From NCBI GenBank assembly GCA_907165065.1, contig OU015540.1, positions 5,750,001 to 5,814,000 of the forward strand: a DNA stretch of 64,000 nucleotides, in the 5' to 3' direction. Below, one piece after another: positions 39,011 through 50,600 of the stretch. Each line of letters starts with the position of its first letter. The first letter of the stretch is position 1. Position numbers and translations under genes: made by a program. The notes under the pieces are model-generated. The model saw only the letters and a list, made by a program, of their open reading frames with translations, was not told the origin of the DNA and searched no databases. This DNA is from Caprimulgus europaeus (taxonomy: Eukaryota; Chordata; Aves; Caprimulgiformes; Caprimulgidae).

Positions 39011-41186
39011 ATAAGTAGAGGTAGATGCTTTATCCGGAAAGCTCACGGTCTAAAAGCAAAACCTAAAGGAGTATCGAAGGATGGAACAGCACGTGAGCAA
39101 ATGGACTAGGTGGTGGTTGGCATGGCGTCATGATTTTACACTTGTGGCTGTTGGTTCATTTGGTTTGTTAATTGGCAGTGGAGGTAGGTCGAAGGGCACA
39201 GCAGGAACCTGGCAGCCAGCAAGAGGAAGAGGGACAGAACTGCCTCGTCACCTGCCTGTCTTGATTGACTGCCAGAGTTTTGTAGCTCTCTCTGCACAAG
39301 GGCATCTGGAAAGATTTGGAAGAAGGATGTGTTAATGTCTGCGTGGATTGCTCCCAAAAGGCTCTTCCAGGCTGGAAGGGTAGCATGGGGAAAAGCATGG
39401 GAGGGCTCGAGGGTGAAACTGTCTTCTGGGCTTCAAAGCAACAAACCTTCCTCAGCAGAGCAAGGTGTGTCTGTGGCTGCTGAGGAGTACCTGGTTAGGG
39501 AAGGGCCATGCAGTGGAGACCCTTGATGGTACAGAGAAATGAGTGAGTTTTTGGACACCTGAAAAGTGGGTGAAGAGAGAGAGGAACAGCTAGAAGAGGA
39601 TTTTGAAGTTAGTGGGTAAAATGAGCTGTTCTGAGGATGTGCAGCCTCACACGACATGGACATAATTATTATAGTCAAGATCAGAGAGGAGGAGCTGTCT
39701 AAACTAATTTCTTTTTGCTGCATTTCTCATTTAGATACATTTTTTTTATCTAATGGATCTCTGCGCAGTCAGGCTTGGGAATGAGAATTGTCCTGTTTGC
39801 TGTGGTAGGAGCAAAGGCGTGGGGTTTGCTGATGAGCATCCACTTCTAGAAGCTCATTGTTTTTCTTGCTCCTACTGCTGCTTTGCTAAGGGAGTGGGAA
39901 ATATATCTCATTTTAGAAATCTCACTCTGTGATTGCCATGTTTCCTAGAGAGGACAGTAGGGAGAATAAATTCATGGGATGAAGGGAGATTGTGTTTGTG
40001 GGTGACACTCCATCTCATCTGGCTACGCGTTCGTCCTGTGCTCATCACCATCCACATCACACAGAGATGTTCAGTACCTGGAGACTGGTGTCAGTGTCTC
40101 TTCTGATGGACCATTAATACTTCCCAAAGCCCTAGTAGCCTATCTAATAAAAGTAATAAGTATCTTGGTGCCTAGCTGCATGATTGGAAGACTTATAGCT
40201 ACAAGCAGCAAAAAATGCAACTAGGGAAGTAGAGGGGTTGCTCGAAGAAGTTTTTATATCACAGGTCCCAATATTCCAGTTCATCTTTACCAAAGGAGTT
40301 GTCAAATTAGAAATTCTGGTGGAAACAGAGAGATGATGTTATCAGCACTGTTATAGTGAAGGCTGTGCCAGCACTTTTCATGAAAACCTTCTGTTTTCGA
40401 ATGACTATAAATAGTTGGTTAAATGCACATAAATAGATCCTACCTGGGGGTAAATACTTGACTTTGGAGTGAGCAGACAGCTGCTTCTCACATTTAACCT
40501 ACATAAAATCAGGGACAGCAGTATTGCCAAATATGTGTGTTGAAAATGGTAAATGCAATGTAAAAATAACAATATGCTTTGAGATAATTTTATTTGCCAT
40601 CTGGTTTTGAGCTGTCGGTTACATTTGCATCATGTTTTCTTTGCAACTGTGAAGTTTCTTTATTTTGAAACAAAAACAAAGATTGTCATCTAGTACCTTG
40701 ACTTCAGGATATAGAAATGTGAGAAAAGTTTTTAATCAAATCAAGTCTTGCAAAGCTTGTCAGAAAGGGAAGAATGCTGGCAATGCTGGGGCAGTTTGGA
40801 GAAGTTTATGAATCTATTTTAGCTTTATGTAAAAGCAGATTAACCAAACAGACTTAATGAATGCATAAGACATCTCCATGCATTCACAATGAACTTATGC
40901 AGGTAGGCAATTCAAAATTAGAAAGTGTTAAGTTAAAGCACATATTTTTCCTCTTTGGTTGTACCCTAGAGAATTAACTTTCTACACCCTTATAGACATT
41001 TGCTACACTCTTATAGCCACATCTAGCCTAAATAATCTGTGGGTTTGTGATTAAAGCTTGGGTTTTTGATATTTAATATTCAATATTCAACTCCCAGTCT
41101 TGTTCTTATGGAAAAAAGCAGAAAAAAACAGCAAAGCTGATATGTACAAGACTTCAGCCACATTGAATTCGCAGAAAGACCAAAGG
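39011..41186. other. Intronic stretch, no gene seen
   Basis: AT-rich toward its end. A short direct repeat reads CTACACCCTTATAG and CTACACTCTTATAG (40983-40996 and 41004-41017). Nothing coding is supported. Confidence 0.55.
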
Positions 41187-41248
41187 TTGTTGGGGTTTTT
41201 TTTGTTGGGGTTTTTTTGTTATTGTTGTTTGGTGTTGGGGGTTTTTTT
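41187..41248 (+). repeat. G/T-rich low-complexity tract with repeated GTTGGGGTTTTTT blocks
   Basis: Three G-runs of four to five, each followed by seven or eight T (about 41192, 41207 and 41237). Intervening sequence is TTG-type. Low complexity; see the separate observation on similar tracts elsewhere in the window. Confidence 0.85.
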
Positions 41249-44200
41249 CCTTCAGCTTGTGGGCAGGCAGTTCGAGTGGAGGTAGGTTTGTGCAGTTTTT
41301 GGAGGGCTGAAACAGCTTGTAACAAGCTTTATGAACCATTTAAAGATGGGACAAAATGGTTTCCTTGCTGTATAAAAATGCATTAAATGCTGGTCATATT
41401 CCCAACTAGATGGCTGAAGCTGGATCTCACCACAAAAGGGAGAGAGATGTTTAGAGTCATACCAATGTGGAAATAGTTTCCCGAATGGGAAAGGAGTTGT
41501 TCTTGAATGACTGTGGAGCATCGCTGTGCAGACTGAAGGGAGGTGGAAAAAAATGGCATTTTTTGTTGGATTTGAGTTATCCTGCTCTTCTGGTTTGCAT
41601 TTAAAATAAATTTGGTCAAGAAGTATTTCAGGGAGAGTTGGTGGCACTTGTTCTGGGCTGGCAAAGAGACAGCATCCATCTCCCCAGCCTTTCATGGTGT
41701 GGATCCCAGCTCCCTCAGCGATGGCAGGCAGGGATTTAGGAGGGACTTGCAGACCATGGAGGCTTAGTTCTATTGTGCAAGAAGGCTGCAGACCTTGGCT
41801 GTGACCAAGACACAGACTTGGCAGGCTGCAGATATGCTGTGACCTGGAACAAGTGTCTTTTCCCCCACACCCAACCCCTCTCCCCAGCTTTCCCAAGCAG
41901 ACAGAGCCCAGATACCCATCGGTACCCGGAGCTCGTGCTCATGCACTGACTGCTCTGGGTTATTCATCTACAGGCTCTGCTGCCTCCTCCCACCCCAAGC
42001 TAATCACTTTGCAAAGCTTCCAAGGTACACCAACTTTGTGTGGCAGCTAACAAGCTTAGCTGATGAGTTCTGCCGTCATCCTTCTCCAGAGCTAATCAGC
42101 TTACCCTTGCTCCAGAGCTAATGGGCCCGTGGGTCACAGCAGCACCGTGAACTCCTTGCACACGAGTTTTACCACATCCATCTTTAATTGCATGGCTAGC
42201 AGACTAATGGAGTTTCCTCTTGCATATGCTTTGCTTATTTTTCCAATGGTTATCATTTGTTATTTTGCAGCCAATTCTTTTTTTTTTTTTCCTCAAATGC
42301 ACAGTTCATTAAAGACTATTTTCATGCTATGGCTGAGATTTCAGATATCAGCTGCTTCCCAGTCTTCCCACCCAGATGGAGTGCTGGCCAAAATTTATTT
42401 ACAAAGGGAAAATGACACTTGGGATAGCACATCTGATGAGCACTCTCTGCCTTTACCAGTGCATCCCTGAAATATGTCAGTGCCATCAGAGAGAAGGATT
42501 GAGTGATGTCAGCTCTGAAAAGTCCAGATTTCATAAAGTTGAGAGTGGAGGAAAGTCATAGGGCTGAGAACTGCTGCAGTAGAGGTTCTGCAGCCAAAGG
42601 GTGACACTGCCAGCTTGTAACCCCGGCACCTTCAAGTGCGACAGCTGAGAGCTGCACCTGCGCCTGCATCCCTCCACTAATTTGAAGTGGCTTTACAATC
42701 ATTTTGCTAGGGAAAAAAAAAAAGTATTTTATCCTTTTCACTCCCTACGTGAAAGCAGTGTGGAGAAGAGTGACTGACAAAGAAATGCTGATGGTACGCA
42801 TCAAAAATGCTGACTCTGCACTTGGCGAGCAACCCAACAATAAATAGAATTTTTTTTTCCTTTGTATTTTTCAGCTTTTAGGCTGGCAGGGGGTGGGAGC
42901 AGGTAACAACTCTGCCTGAAACTTTGTGTTAAGTTGCAGTTTGTCTCTGTCTCAGCCATGTCCCAGTCTTTAGGTGCAATATGACGGGAAGGGTTTTATG
43001 AAGTTAACTGATGAATTCATTTATACATTTCCCCACTGTGCTCCATCCCCACCTACAGCAGCACTTGGTCCATGGCAGCGGGGAAAGCAGGGACAGGACA
43101 ACCATCCTGTTCCTGACCTGCTCTTAAAGCAGAGCAGGGGCAGAGGGGCAAGACCTTGCCCAGAGAAAGTAACTCAGCAGCATTTCACCATCTGAGCTAC
43201 CAGATGGAAGTACTGCCACAGAAGTTATTCTGCACTTAGGAAAACATAATGAAATGCTTATCAGTTACTGCATTGTTAATAATGTGATTAAAAGGACGTT
43301 TATTCTGACCATATCCCGTTCTTGAAAGCAAAATGGAAATGGCAGAAATACCATTTAGAAAATGGAATGTTGTTGTCTCTTCTAATTTACATTAAATTCT
43401 GTGCTTCTGCAGCAGTGGTTGCACAGGTTAATTAACACATAGGTTGCATGAACATTGAAGTCCTTAAATTTTATTTTTCAGTTGAGTTCTCTCATGTTCT
43501 TCTTTTTCAGAGCAAATAGCAGACCTCTTTCTTCCTTTATTATAATCTTGGTATTTCATAGACCTCTTTTATGAGCCTCTTGTTTTTGTCCCTTCATATG
43601 CTTTTTCTCAGAATTTCTGGGGTTTTTATGAAAGCCTCTTTCTTTGCTCTTTCTAATACTTTTCAGTGCTCTCCTGGGCATATCTTAGAGTGCACAGCAT
43701 TTCAGATAAGTATAAGCCCCCAATTAAAAAAAAAAAAAAAAGTTGCATTATGGTATTTTCCAGACTGTTCCTGATTTTTTGTTCACTATTGTCCCGGATG
43801 GTTTTGTTAACTCTCGGAAAGAGTGCTGCCACATCACAGAGGCGCGGTTATCCTCTGCCCTGTGTCACGATGAATTGTTTCCCTTACCATATTATACTGC
43901 CACAGAGAATTTACACATGTATTTAATAATTTCCCTTGCTCGTTTTGCTGGCACAGGGGCATGGCTTGCCAGTCCAAATTGATAAGCTCCTTTTCAAGCC
44001 TTTATTTAAAAAAGAGGCTTGCCAAAAAGCAGTGGTTTACCTTGCCCAGGAATCTTTGGATTTGAAGACAAATTTCACATGTGTAGGAAGGAGTCCTTTG
44101 TGATATCTGGCAAAATTAGTTGGAAAAAAGCACTTTGGGACACTTTTACTCAATTCAGATGGAGTTGCCATGAAGCTTCAGAAAAGATGTTTGAGGAGGG

Positions 44201-45290
44201 GAGAGACAAGGTCATGTTGACTTTAGGACACTGACCCAGACCATGGGAATCCATGGTTTGATTCTTTTCTTCTGCTCTTAAAGATCTGACCTTGCTACTT
44301 CCTCCCCATAGGGATGTGCCAGAACTGGCAGCCAGCCAGTGTCCCAACTGGGGGTTAGCCAGACCAATGACCAAAATACTCAGAGAGGGGTCCTGACCAC
44401 CCTCTTGGAGGAGAGGTGTAGGTCTTACTTTTCTTTGGCCCTGTGCATAAGAGCTGTTACCCTTTGTACACAATACCTGAGTGAGACCAGCAGAAGTTCA
44501 GCAGCTCTTCAGAACAGTTCAGTTCAAAAGCAGGTTGGCCTGGCCACTCAAAGTGGGATGCTGCAACACAGCGTCCATGGTAGAGTCTGTGTATTCTGCA
44601 CAGAGATACCGAGCAGATCAGTTGGCCCTCAGCCACGCCAACAGATTGCTCCTATTTTGCAGACTGAAGTCATGTCTGAAATAAATACGTGCACTCACTG
44701 CTGTGCATCCTGCACAGAGCAGCGAAGGAGCTGACCAGAGACAAACATTTTTGGCTGGAAATTTCTGATGCTGCCTCATAGAGATGAATTTAAAGCTCTC
44801 CTTCCATTAGAATATCATTAGTGACTGCAGCCTTTCATGTGCCTGTAGCTTGTGTGTGACTCTACAACCATCATCTAGTGAGTGTGTTATAATAAATCCA
44901 GTCCTTTAGTTGGGATCCTTCTGCCCATTTACTCTTGTTGAGTGTCTGGCCATTGCTTAATGTTGGTATCAAATGTTCGTAGGTGATGAGAAAGAGAGCT
45001 AAGATGCACAGTGTCTATCCTGAGTGTGTGTTTCCCTCACTGCTTCAGCTCTGAGCTGTTTGCTTGGGCTTTGACACCTCCTCTATCAAAGGTTCTGTTT
45101 TGAAGACCTGGTAGTCACTGATTGCTGGCGGGGAGCACGCTCGGAGATGTTTGCCGGGCTCGGCATGGAGGGTCCCTGCTGCTTGTGTTCCTTTATCTAT
45201 AAAGCCAGCAGTGAAAGGCTGGGGCTGGGGGTGGCTTGTGGAGCGTGCGAGTGTAATTAAGAAGATCAACTATGGCAGTTTTCTGACTCC
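41249..45290. other. Intronic stretch, no gene seen
   Basis: Holds a duplicated CTCCAGAGCTAAT (42084-42096, 42110-42122), T- and A-runs at 42278-42290 and 43726-43741, and a faint MIR-like stretch at about 43137-43175. A 214-codon open stretch on the minus strand (41252-41896) is the longest in the window but is Ser/Leu/Pro-rich, without any recognisable domain or splice context. Confidence 0.55.
43726..43741 (+). repeat. Poly(A) run, 16 bases
   Basis: Uninterrupted A-run after CCCCCAATT. No retrogene is recognised upstream. Confidence 0.9.
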
Positions 45291-45450
45291 CCTCTGCTCG
45301 TGTTAGGAACAATAGCGCTAAATGATGATTGTAATTCATTACAAATGCACCCTAATTAAATTACCCATCAGTGGCTGTGAGATTAATGATACCAACCCGG
45401 GTTAGAACATTATTAAAGTTGGGCTTGTCACATTTTTCAGTTGTTATATG
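45291..45450. promoter_or_regulatory. Candidate conserved non-coding element with paired-type homeodomain site
   Basis: GTAATTCATTAC at 45331-45342 contains TAAT-TC-ATTA, the palindromic TAATNNATTA arrangement known to bind paired-class homeodomain dimers. CCTAATTAAATTACCC (45351-45366), AGATTAATGATACC (about 45381) and AACATTATTAAAG follow within 100 bases. No repeat similarity. The enhancer role is inferred. Confidence 0.35.
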
Positions 45451-45624
45451 GAAGTTCATGAAGGGGAAGGGATGGGGCAGAGTGTGAGGTGTGATGAGAC
45501 GATGCTCTGGAAGACAGCTGGGGCAGCCAGAGGCTGTTGCTAGCAGTGCTACTTCAGACTTCACTGGTGAAAAAGCCTCTCGAGGTTTTTCTCAGGTCTG
45601 TTGGTGGGTGTGCATGGCTGTACC

Positions 45625-45735
45625 CTCATCAGGGAAGGTTGTTAATCCCTTAGTAAGATGGGCAGGAGGGTCATGCAGGGAGTCTGGCACTGCAGGGGAC
45701 TGAGCCTGGATCTCCCAAACTCATGCTTAACTCTC
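45625..45735 (-). repeat. MIR SINE relic
   Basis: GGTCATGCAGGGAGTCTGGCACTGCAGGGGACTGAGCCTGGATCTCCCAAACTCATGCTTAACTCTCC parallels reverse MIR ('ggtcacacagcaagtcagtggcagagctgggaatagaacccaggtctcctgac...'). The core upstream (CCTCATCAGGGAAGG) is poorer. Confidence 0.55.
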
Positions 45736-47323
45736 CTAGTTTAGCTGGCTGAGTTGTCTTGCCTTTCTTCTCCTTTATATTTCTGTTTGCAGAATAGCAT
45801 CTGATCTTTCTTAAAAATACCTATTAAAATAGTAGGGAAAGACCATGGATGACACAAGAGACAGTATCAAATACAGCAGAGTATCAGCCTCTCTCCCCTT
45901 CCTTTGAGAAGTTTTGCACTGCAAATTATTTTCAGCAGCAAATATTTACAAAAAGAAAACAGCTCACCAACGTATCCTTGCCTCCAGTGAGAGAAAAGTG
46001 CAAAATTCAGGACATTTTGTAATGAGAGACAAAAACAAGGCACCAGCTTACCCTGATCGTGCAGCATTGGGAATTTTGCAGCTTCTGCACTGCTGGAGAA
46101 GGAGCTTCTGGAGATGTTCCCAGGGTCCAGGTGAGGGTGAGGACCGACGGGTGGGATGTGTTTAAGCAGATGAGAAGGTAAAAAAAGATGCCTTGGCATA
46201 AGGACTGGCTCTCTGAACACCCTAGGACAGATTGGCTGTGCTTGGCATCAGCTCTTCTGTCGTTATCTGGCAAATAAGCAAGGAGGAACTTTTTCAAAGC
46301 AATTTAATTTTCCAATATTGTACATCCTGTCCTTAAATGCCTTTGCTGATTGGATTGCCAAGGCCAGTCCAGAAATGGACAATGTTTACCAGTCGGGGGT
46401 GGGCTCTTAATAGATCTTCTCAAACTCTTTGAGAAGCAGATCTTGAACGCTCCAAGTAGGAATAAATTGAGCAGTGTGGTCGATGTGCCCTTTATATCAG
46501 TGGCATGGACCTCATTAAAACATTGCACACGAAAGCTTAGGGTGGGAACAGCAGAAACCAGTGGAGTTCCTGGAAATGAGAATAAACTGGGACTCAAATG
46601 AGATAGTTGCATGTGTCAGAAAGGTGGCATCTTTGTCTTCACACTGTGCCCTGGTGAATTGCTCCCTTTGCCAGAAGCCTGGTCACACTGGAGTTGTGGA
46701 ACACAGGAGGGTGCAGGAGAGGTGCTGGTACAGCAGGTGCTGTGAGATGAGACAGCCCATCCTCTCCCATTCCTGGGAGGCTCCAGAAGCGTTGTGGCAG
46801 GCAGATGGCAGTTATTAGCTGTGCAAACTTAATTAGTTCACATCAAAGTTACTGGAAGGCATTTCTCTGAGGAATGGATGGTTACCAAGAGGTTCAAATC
46901 CTGCTTGGAGAATGGGAGATATTAATATTGAATGTAGTCATCTCTGGGTTTGGATGACCTTGCTTCTGTTGATAAAATGGTGCATTTTCCAGGTTTTTGT
47001 ATCTTCTCTTCAGCAATGCTGCTGTTCATAATATTGAAATGATTTCCCTTGAGGAGGGTAGGAACTCATAACCTCAAAGAGTTTTCCTCCATGGAACTGT
47101 CTGCCAAAGCTGTCTCTCACTACGCTGGAGTTGTAGGACGCGTGTTTTAGAGGCAGAGATAAATAGGCCAGCAGGAAAGAGTTGTACCACGGGCATCAGT
47201 GGATCCAAGAGAGAGCAGAATACGGATTGCCATTCTCCAGATTTCCAGATTCTGCACAAATTAGTGCAGGGATCTTCTCCAGGTCGGCAGCCTGATGCTG
47301 GCTGTCAGATCAGTGGATGCCTC
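45736..47323. other. Intronic stretch, no gene seen
   Basis: Contains an isolated tRNA-B-box-like GGTTCAAATCC at 46891-46901 without an A box or cloverleaf. Otherwise mixed sequence with no recognisable frame. Confidence 0.55.
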
Positions 47324-47390
47324 TCGCACAGACCCGGCGCGCTCTGTCGACTCCGGGAGGGGAGAGGCATCGCCCGCAGCGCTCGGCGGC
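47324..47390. promoter_or_regulatory. Short, sharp CpG cluster
   Basis: About eleven CpGs in 65 bases (CCCGGCGCGCTC, GTCGAC, ATCGCCCGCAGCGCTCGGCGG), far above the surrounding density. It could be a small unmethylated regulatory spot or a remnant of GC-biased conversion. No TATA box, promoter architecture or exon is seen next to it. Confidence 0.35.
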
Positions 47391-47595
47391 CTGGTTGTGT
47401 CTCATCTTTCTCTCAGAGTTCAGAGCTGCTTCCCACAGCCCATGAGTGTGTAAATACCTGCATGAAGGAGAGCAACCAGCCGGCTCAGCCCTCAGAGGGG
47501 CCTCACCCACGAGTTTCGGATAATACAGGCAGATTTTAGGGGCTCAAATCAGAGTTCTGTCTATGTGGCCTTGAAGCTGCACATTGCTTTGCAAT

Positions 47596-47670
47596 CCCCC
47601 CTTCCCCTTCCCCTTCCCCTTCCCCTTCCCCTTCCCCTTCCCCTTCCCCTTCCCCTTCCCCTTCCCCTTC
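47596..47670 (+). repeat. (TTCCCC)n hexamer microsatellite, about 12 units
   Basis: Eleven uninterrupted TTCCCC units (47602-47667), with a leading C-run and a trailing TTC. On the minus strand this is (GGGGAA)n, with G-runs of four separated by two A, which is favourable for a G-quadruplex. An open frame across it gives an alternating Leu-Pro string and is an artefact. Confidence 0.97.
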
Positions 47671-50600
47671 AGTGTTTTTATTTAGGACACAACCCTTTTT
47701 GTCTTTTTGTTTCTGCCTTTCCCAACCAGCCCCTCCAGACAGGGTGGTTAGGATTCAGGGGAACAGCTGATTCACGTGGGCAGGTGCTGAGGTTTTCCTG
47801 TATCACTGAGCCTGTGAAAGGGGAATTTTCCTTTGGGCATTGCAGAGAAATAGCTTTTCTGGTGACACAGTCACCAGGGGGGTTGTCAGGGGGAAGCAGA
47901 TGTCCCTTAACTGAGGAGATGGGGTGAAACTGGAGAGTTTCAATGGTGCTACAGATCAGTGGCTTGAATCTAGCCTGTGCAGATAAAGAGGAGAAGTTGT
48001 TACATCCTGCCCACTTGGTCAGTGACCCACATGAAATGAGTTTGGGTTTAGTCCAGTTCTCTGCAGATAAGCTGTTTGCAGAAAGCAATCAACATATCTG
48101 GCACGGACAGGCACCTCACCAGCCATCTCAGCACAGGGCAAGGATGCAGAGGTGTTATGGAGACTAAGCTGCAGTTACCCAAAGTCTGCGTCAGGGCTTT
48201 TGCTGTAATCTGCTACCTGGATGCATCTTGCACCTTCTCCATGGAGGATCTCCACCTTCTCAGCTTCCAGGCTTGTGGCTGGTGCTTTGATGCACACACA
48301 AATTGGAGGGGACAAATGTTCTTGTGCTAAACTTGCCATTGGGGCAAAATGAAGAGCATGTTAACGGGGATTGTGTTTTCTTGGGGTCATGTTCCCATAG
48401 CTCCCCAGAGCTCCCTCCTTACTCATTGTGGCACCCCACCAGAACGGCTCTGGGACCAGCATGTCTTAGCTGCCTTTCTCAAGAAGCCAGCTCCATCACC
48501 TGGAACTCTCATTGACTTCTGCTTAGTCAAGGCTCCACACCCTCGCAATGAGATTGCTGCTTCTTTCAAACACTGCAGCCATGAGCAGAAGATGTCCAGT
48601 GACCATCAAGAACTGAGCAGCACCTTGTGAGAATTTAATCTTTCAAAGTCTCTCTGATGTGGAGAGGTTTCTTTTAGCATAAATGAATATCTCTCCTGAT
48701 TCAAATGATGCATATTGCAGGCTGATTAGTGATCTGAGGTAGCAGCAACACATGGCATTGCCTTGCTGCTTCCAGAGACTGATCTTTCCAGGAAAAGGTT
48801 GAAGTGGTTTCCTTCAGAGCAGTGTTGGAGGAACCAAGGAGTGAGTGAGCTTCTAGACAGTGCTCCCTCCCCACCATACATGACTGTGGTCCTGACAGCT
48901 CATGGGTAAAGTTTCTTGGTTACATAGCCTGTGCTCAGAGTGGTCAGCAGATGGGCCCTGAGTTCAGCCTGATTAGTCCTGTTCAGTCAGCAAGGCTAAG
49001 GCAAAGTTGCTTCATGTCTCATCCCATATGGTGGCTCCTGCTGTCACTCTTCTTACGGGAAAAGCTCTGAGCAGCCTTCTGGTTTCCAGTCCAGCCCATG
49101 TTTTCTACTCACCAAGTAAAAGAGAGCGCTGAAAACACCAGTGTTTCTGTCAAGTGCATGGTTGCACCCAAGCAGAGGCATTTGACAGCTGGTACTACTG
49201 ATAGGTGGGAGCTGGCACTGCTTCATGTTCCATGGCTGCTCCCTTGTCACTTGGCAGGGACAGGCACCTGATGGGAGTCAACTGCTCCAACACCTGCAGA
49301 TGTCCAGGGGCCAGGCTCTGCCTCAGGTCTATGAGCAGAAAGGTGAAATAGACTAATGCAAATTAATTCTGAACAGATGCTTGAGGGGTCATTTGGTGGT
49401 TGCCCAAGGAATGGAGGGACTAAACTGAGGCAATTTGGGTAACTCCAACTTGTTCTTCATGTTTTCTGTTGGAAACTGTCACTCGGGATTAATCCTCCCT
49501 TCGTGATTTAGTTTTTTACGTTTTTCTCAACCACAGCAACAGGCTGAAGAACTTTCTTGGTAAAATTATACAATGTAGGTCACCAGTGACACAACCAGCT
49601 CTTGGGGAAGGTCTAAAGAGTGCCTGGAGTTGGTGCATCCCTCTCTATGGGGGTATGGGGAGAGGCGATGCAAAATTGGAGAGCTCTAGATTCAGACGTC
49701 TTGTAACGACTGGCTGTGACCACGTGGGTAACGCACACAGTGCTTCTGGATGTCATCCCTGTGACACCTTTTATGCCAAGAAACTCTCTGATATGGGCAG
49801 CCCTGGTGGTGTGTGCCAGCCTTACAGTCTTCACCATCACTTGGTTGTTCTCTCCAGCTCCCCACACTGGCTATCTCCTTGTGTCCTCTTACTGTGCTCT
49901 GGCACATTGAAATGGAGAAGGTTTTCTCATGCTGCTCAAACGCTCCAATTAATCAGCTGGGGCAGTTTATGCCTCTTATTAGTTTGGAAATGCAGAAAAA
50001 TGCCGAGGGGTTGGCACAGTCTGTTGAGGTGGAGCATGTCTGGGTTTGCTGAAGAGGAACTGGCTCAACCGTAGCTGGTTTTGTTTGTCTTCACAGTTGT
50101 TACCACATGTTCTTTGTGACCACATAAATGAGATCTGAGTAGATCCAATTTCTGTTTTTTCCCTCCTCTATGATTCTGGGCTTATTAGCCCTGACAGTTA
50201 TTTGTTTGTCCTTAGTTGTAAGCTGAAGCAGCTTTATGGAGAATGTGGGAAGCATGTCTTTTCTAATTAGACCACAGTCTGTTGTCTGTCTGCCTTATGG
50301 GCAGGACACAGCATGCTGTTTTACAGAATTTATAATAGAAGGAAGCCCTGGATGCAGGAGGTCACACTGGACTTGTTTCTGAGAGGTTTTACAGAAACAA
50401 CTCAAATCATCAGTGTTCCTGAGACTAAGCAGCAAACAAAACCTCTGGACTTCATTCTCCTTTTATTTCCCACGGTAAACTGTTTAAATTATACCGGGAC
50501 ATGATGAGGTACGATGGGAACAGAGAGCAACCCATGATGCCCAGACCTACTGCAAGCTTGTTTTGCAGGAACTTCTTCCAGCTTATTTCCTGTGTCTCCT

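Noticed and set aside
41252..41896. Longest open stretch in the window, 214 codons on the minus strand
   Set aside because: No recognisable domain, Ser/Leu/Pro-rich shadow composition, no splice context, and overlapped by other open frames. In about 64 kb of intron a stretch this long can occur by chance.
46891..46901. GGTTCAAATCC, a perfect tRNA B-box-like word
   Set aside because: No A box at the proper distance upstream and no cloverleaf stems. An isolated word of this length is expected by chance or from an old tRNA-derived SINE.
47565..47927. 120-codon frame with a Leu-Pro repeat
   Set aside because: Produced by translation through the (TTCCCC)n microsatellite.
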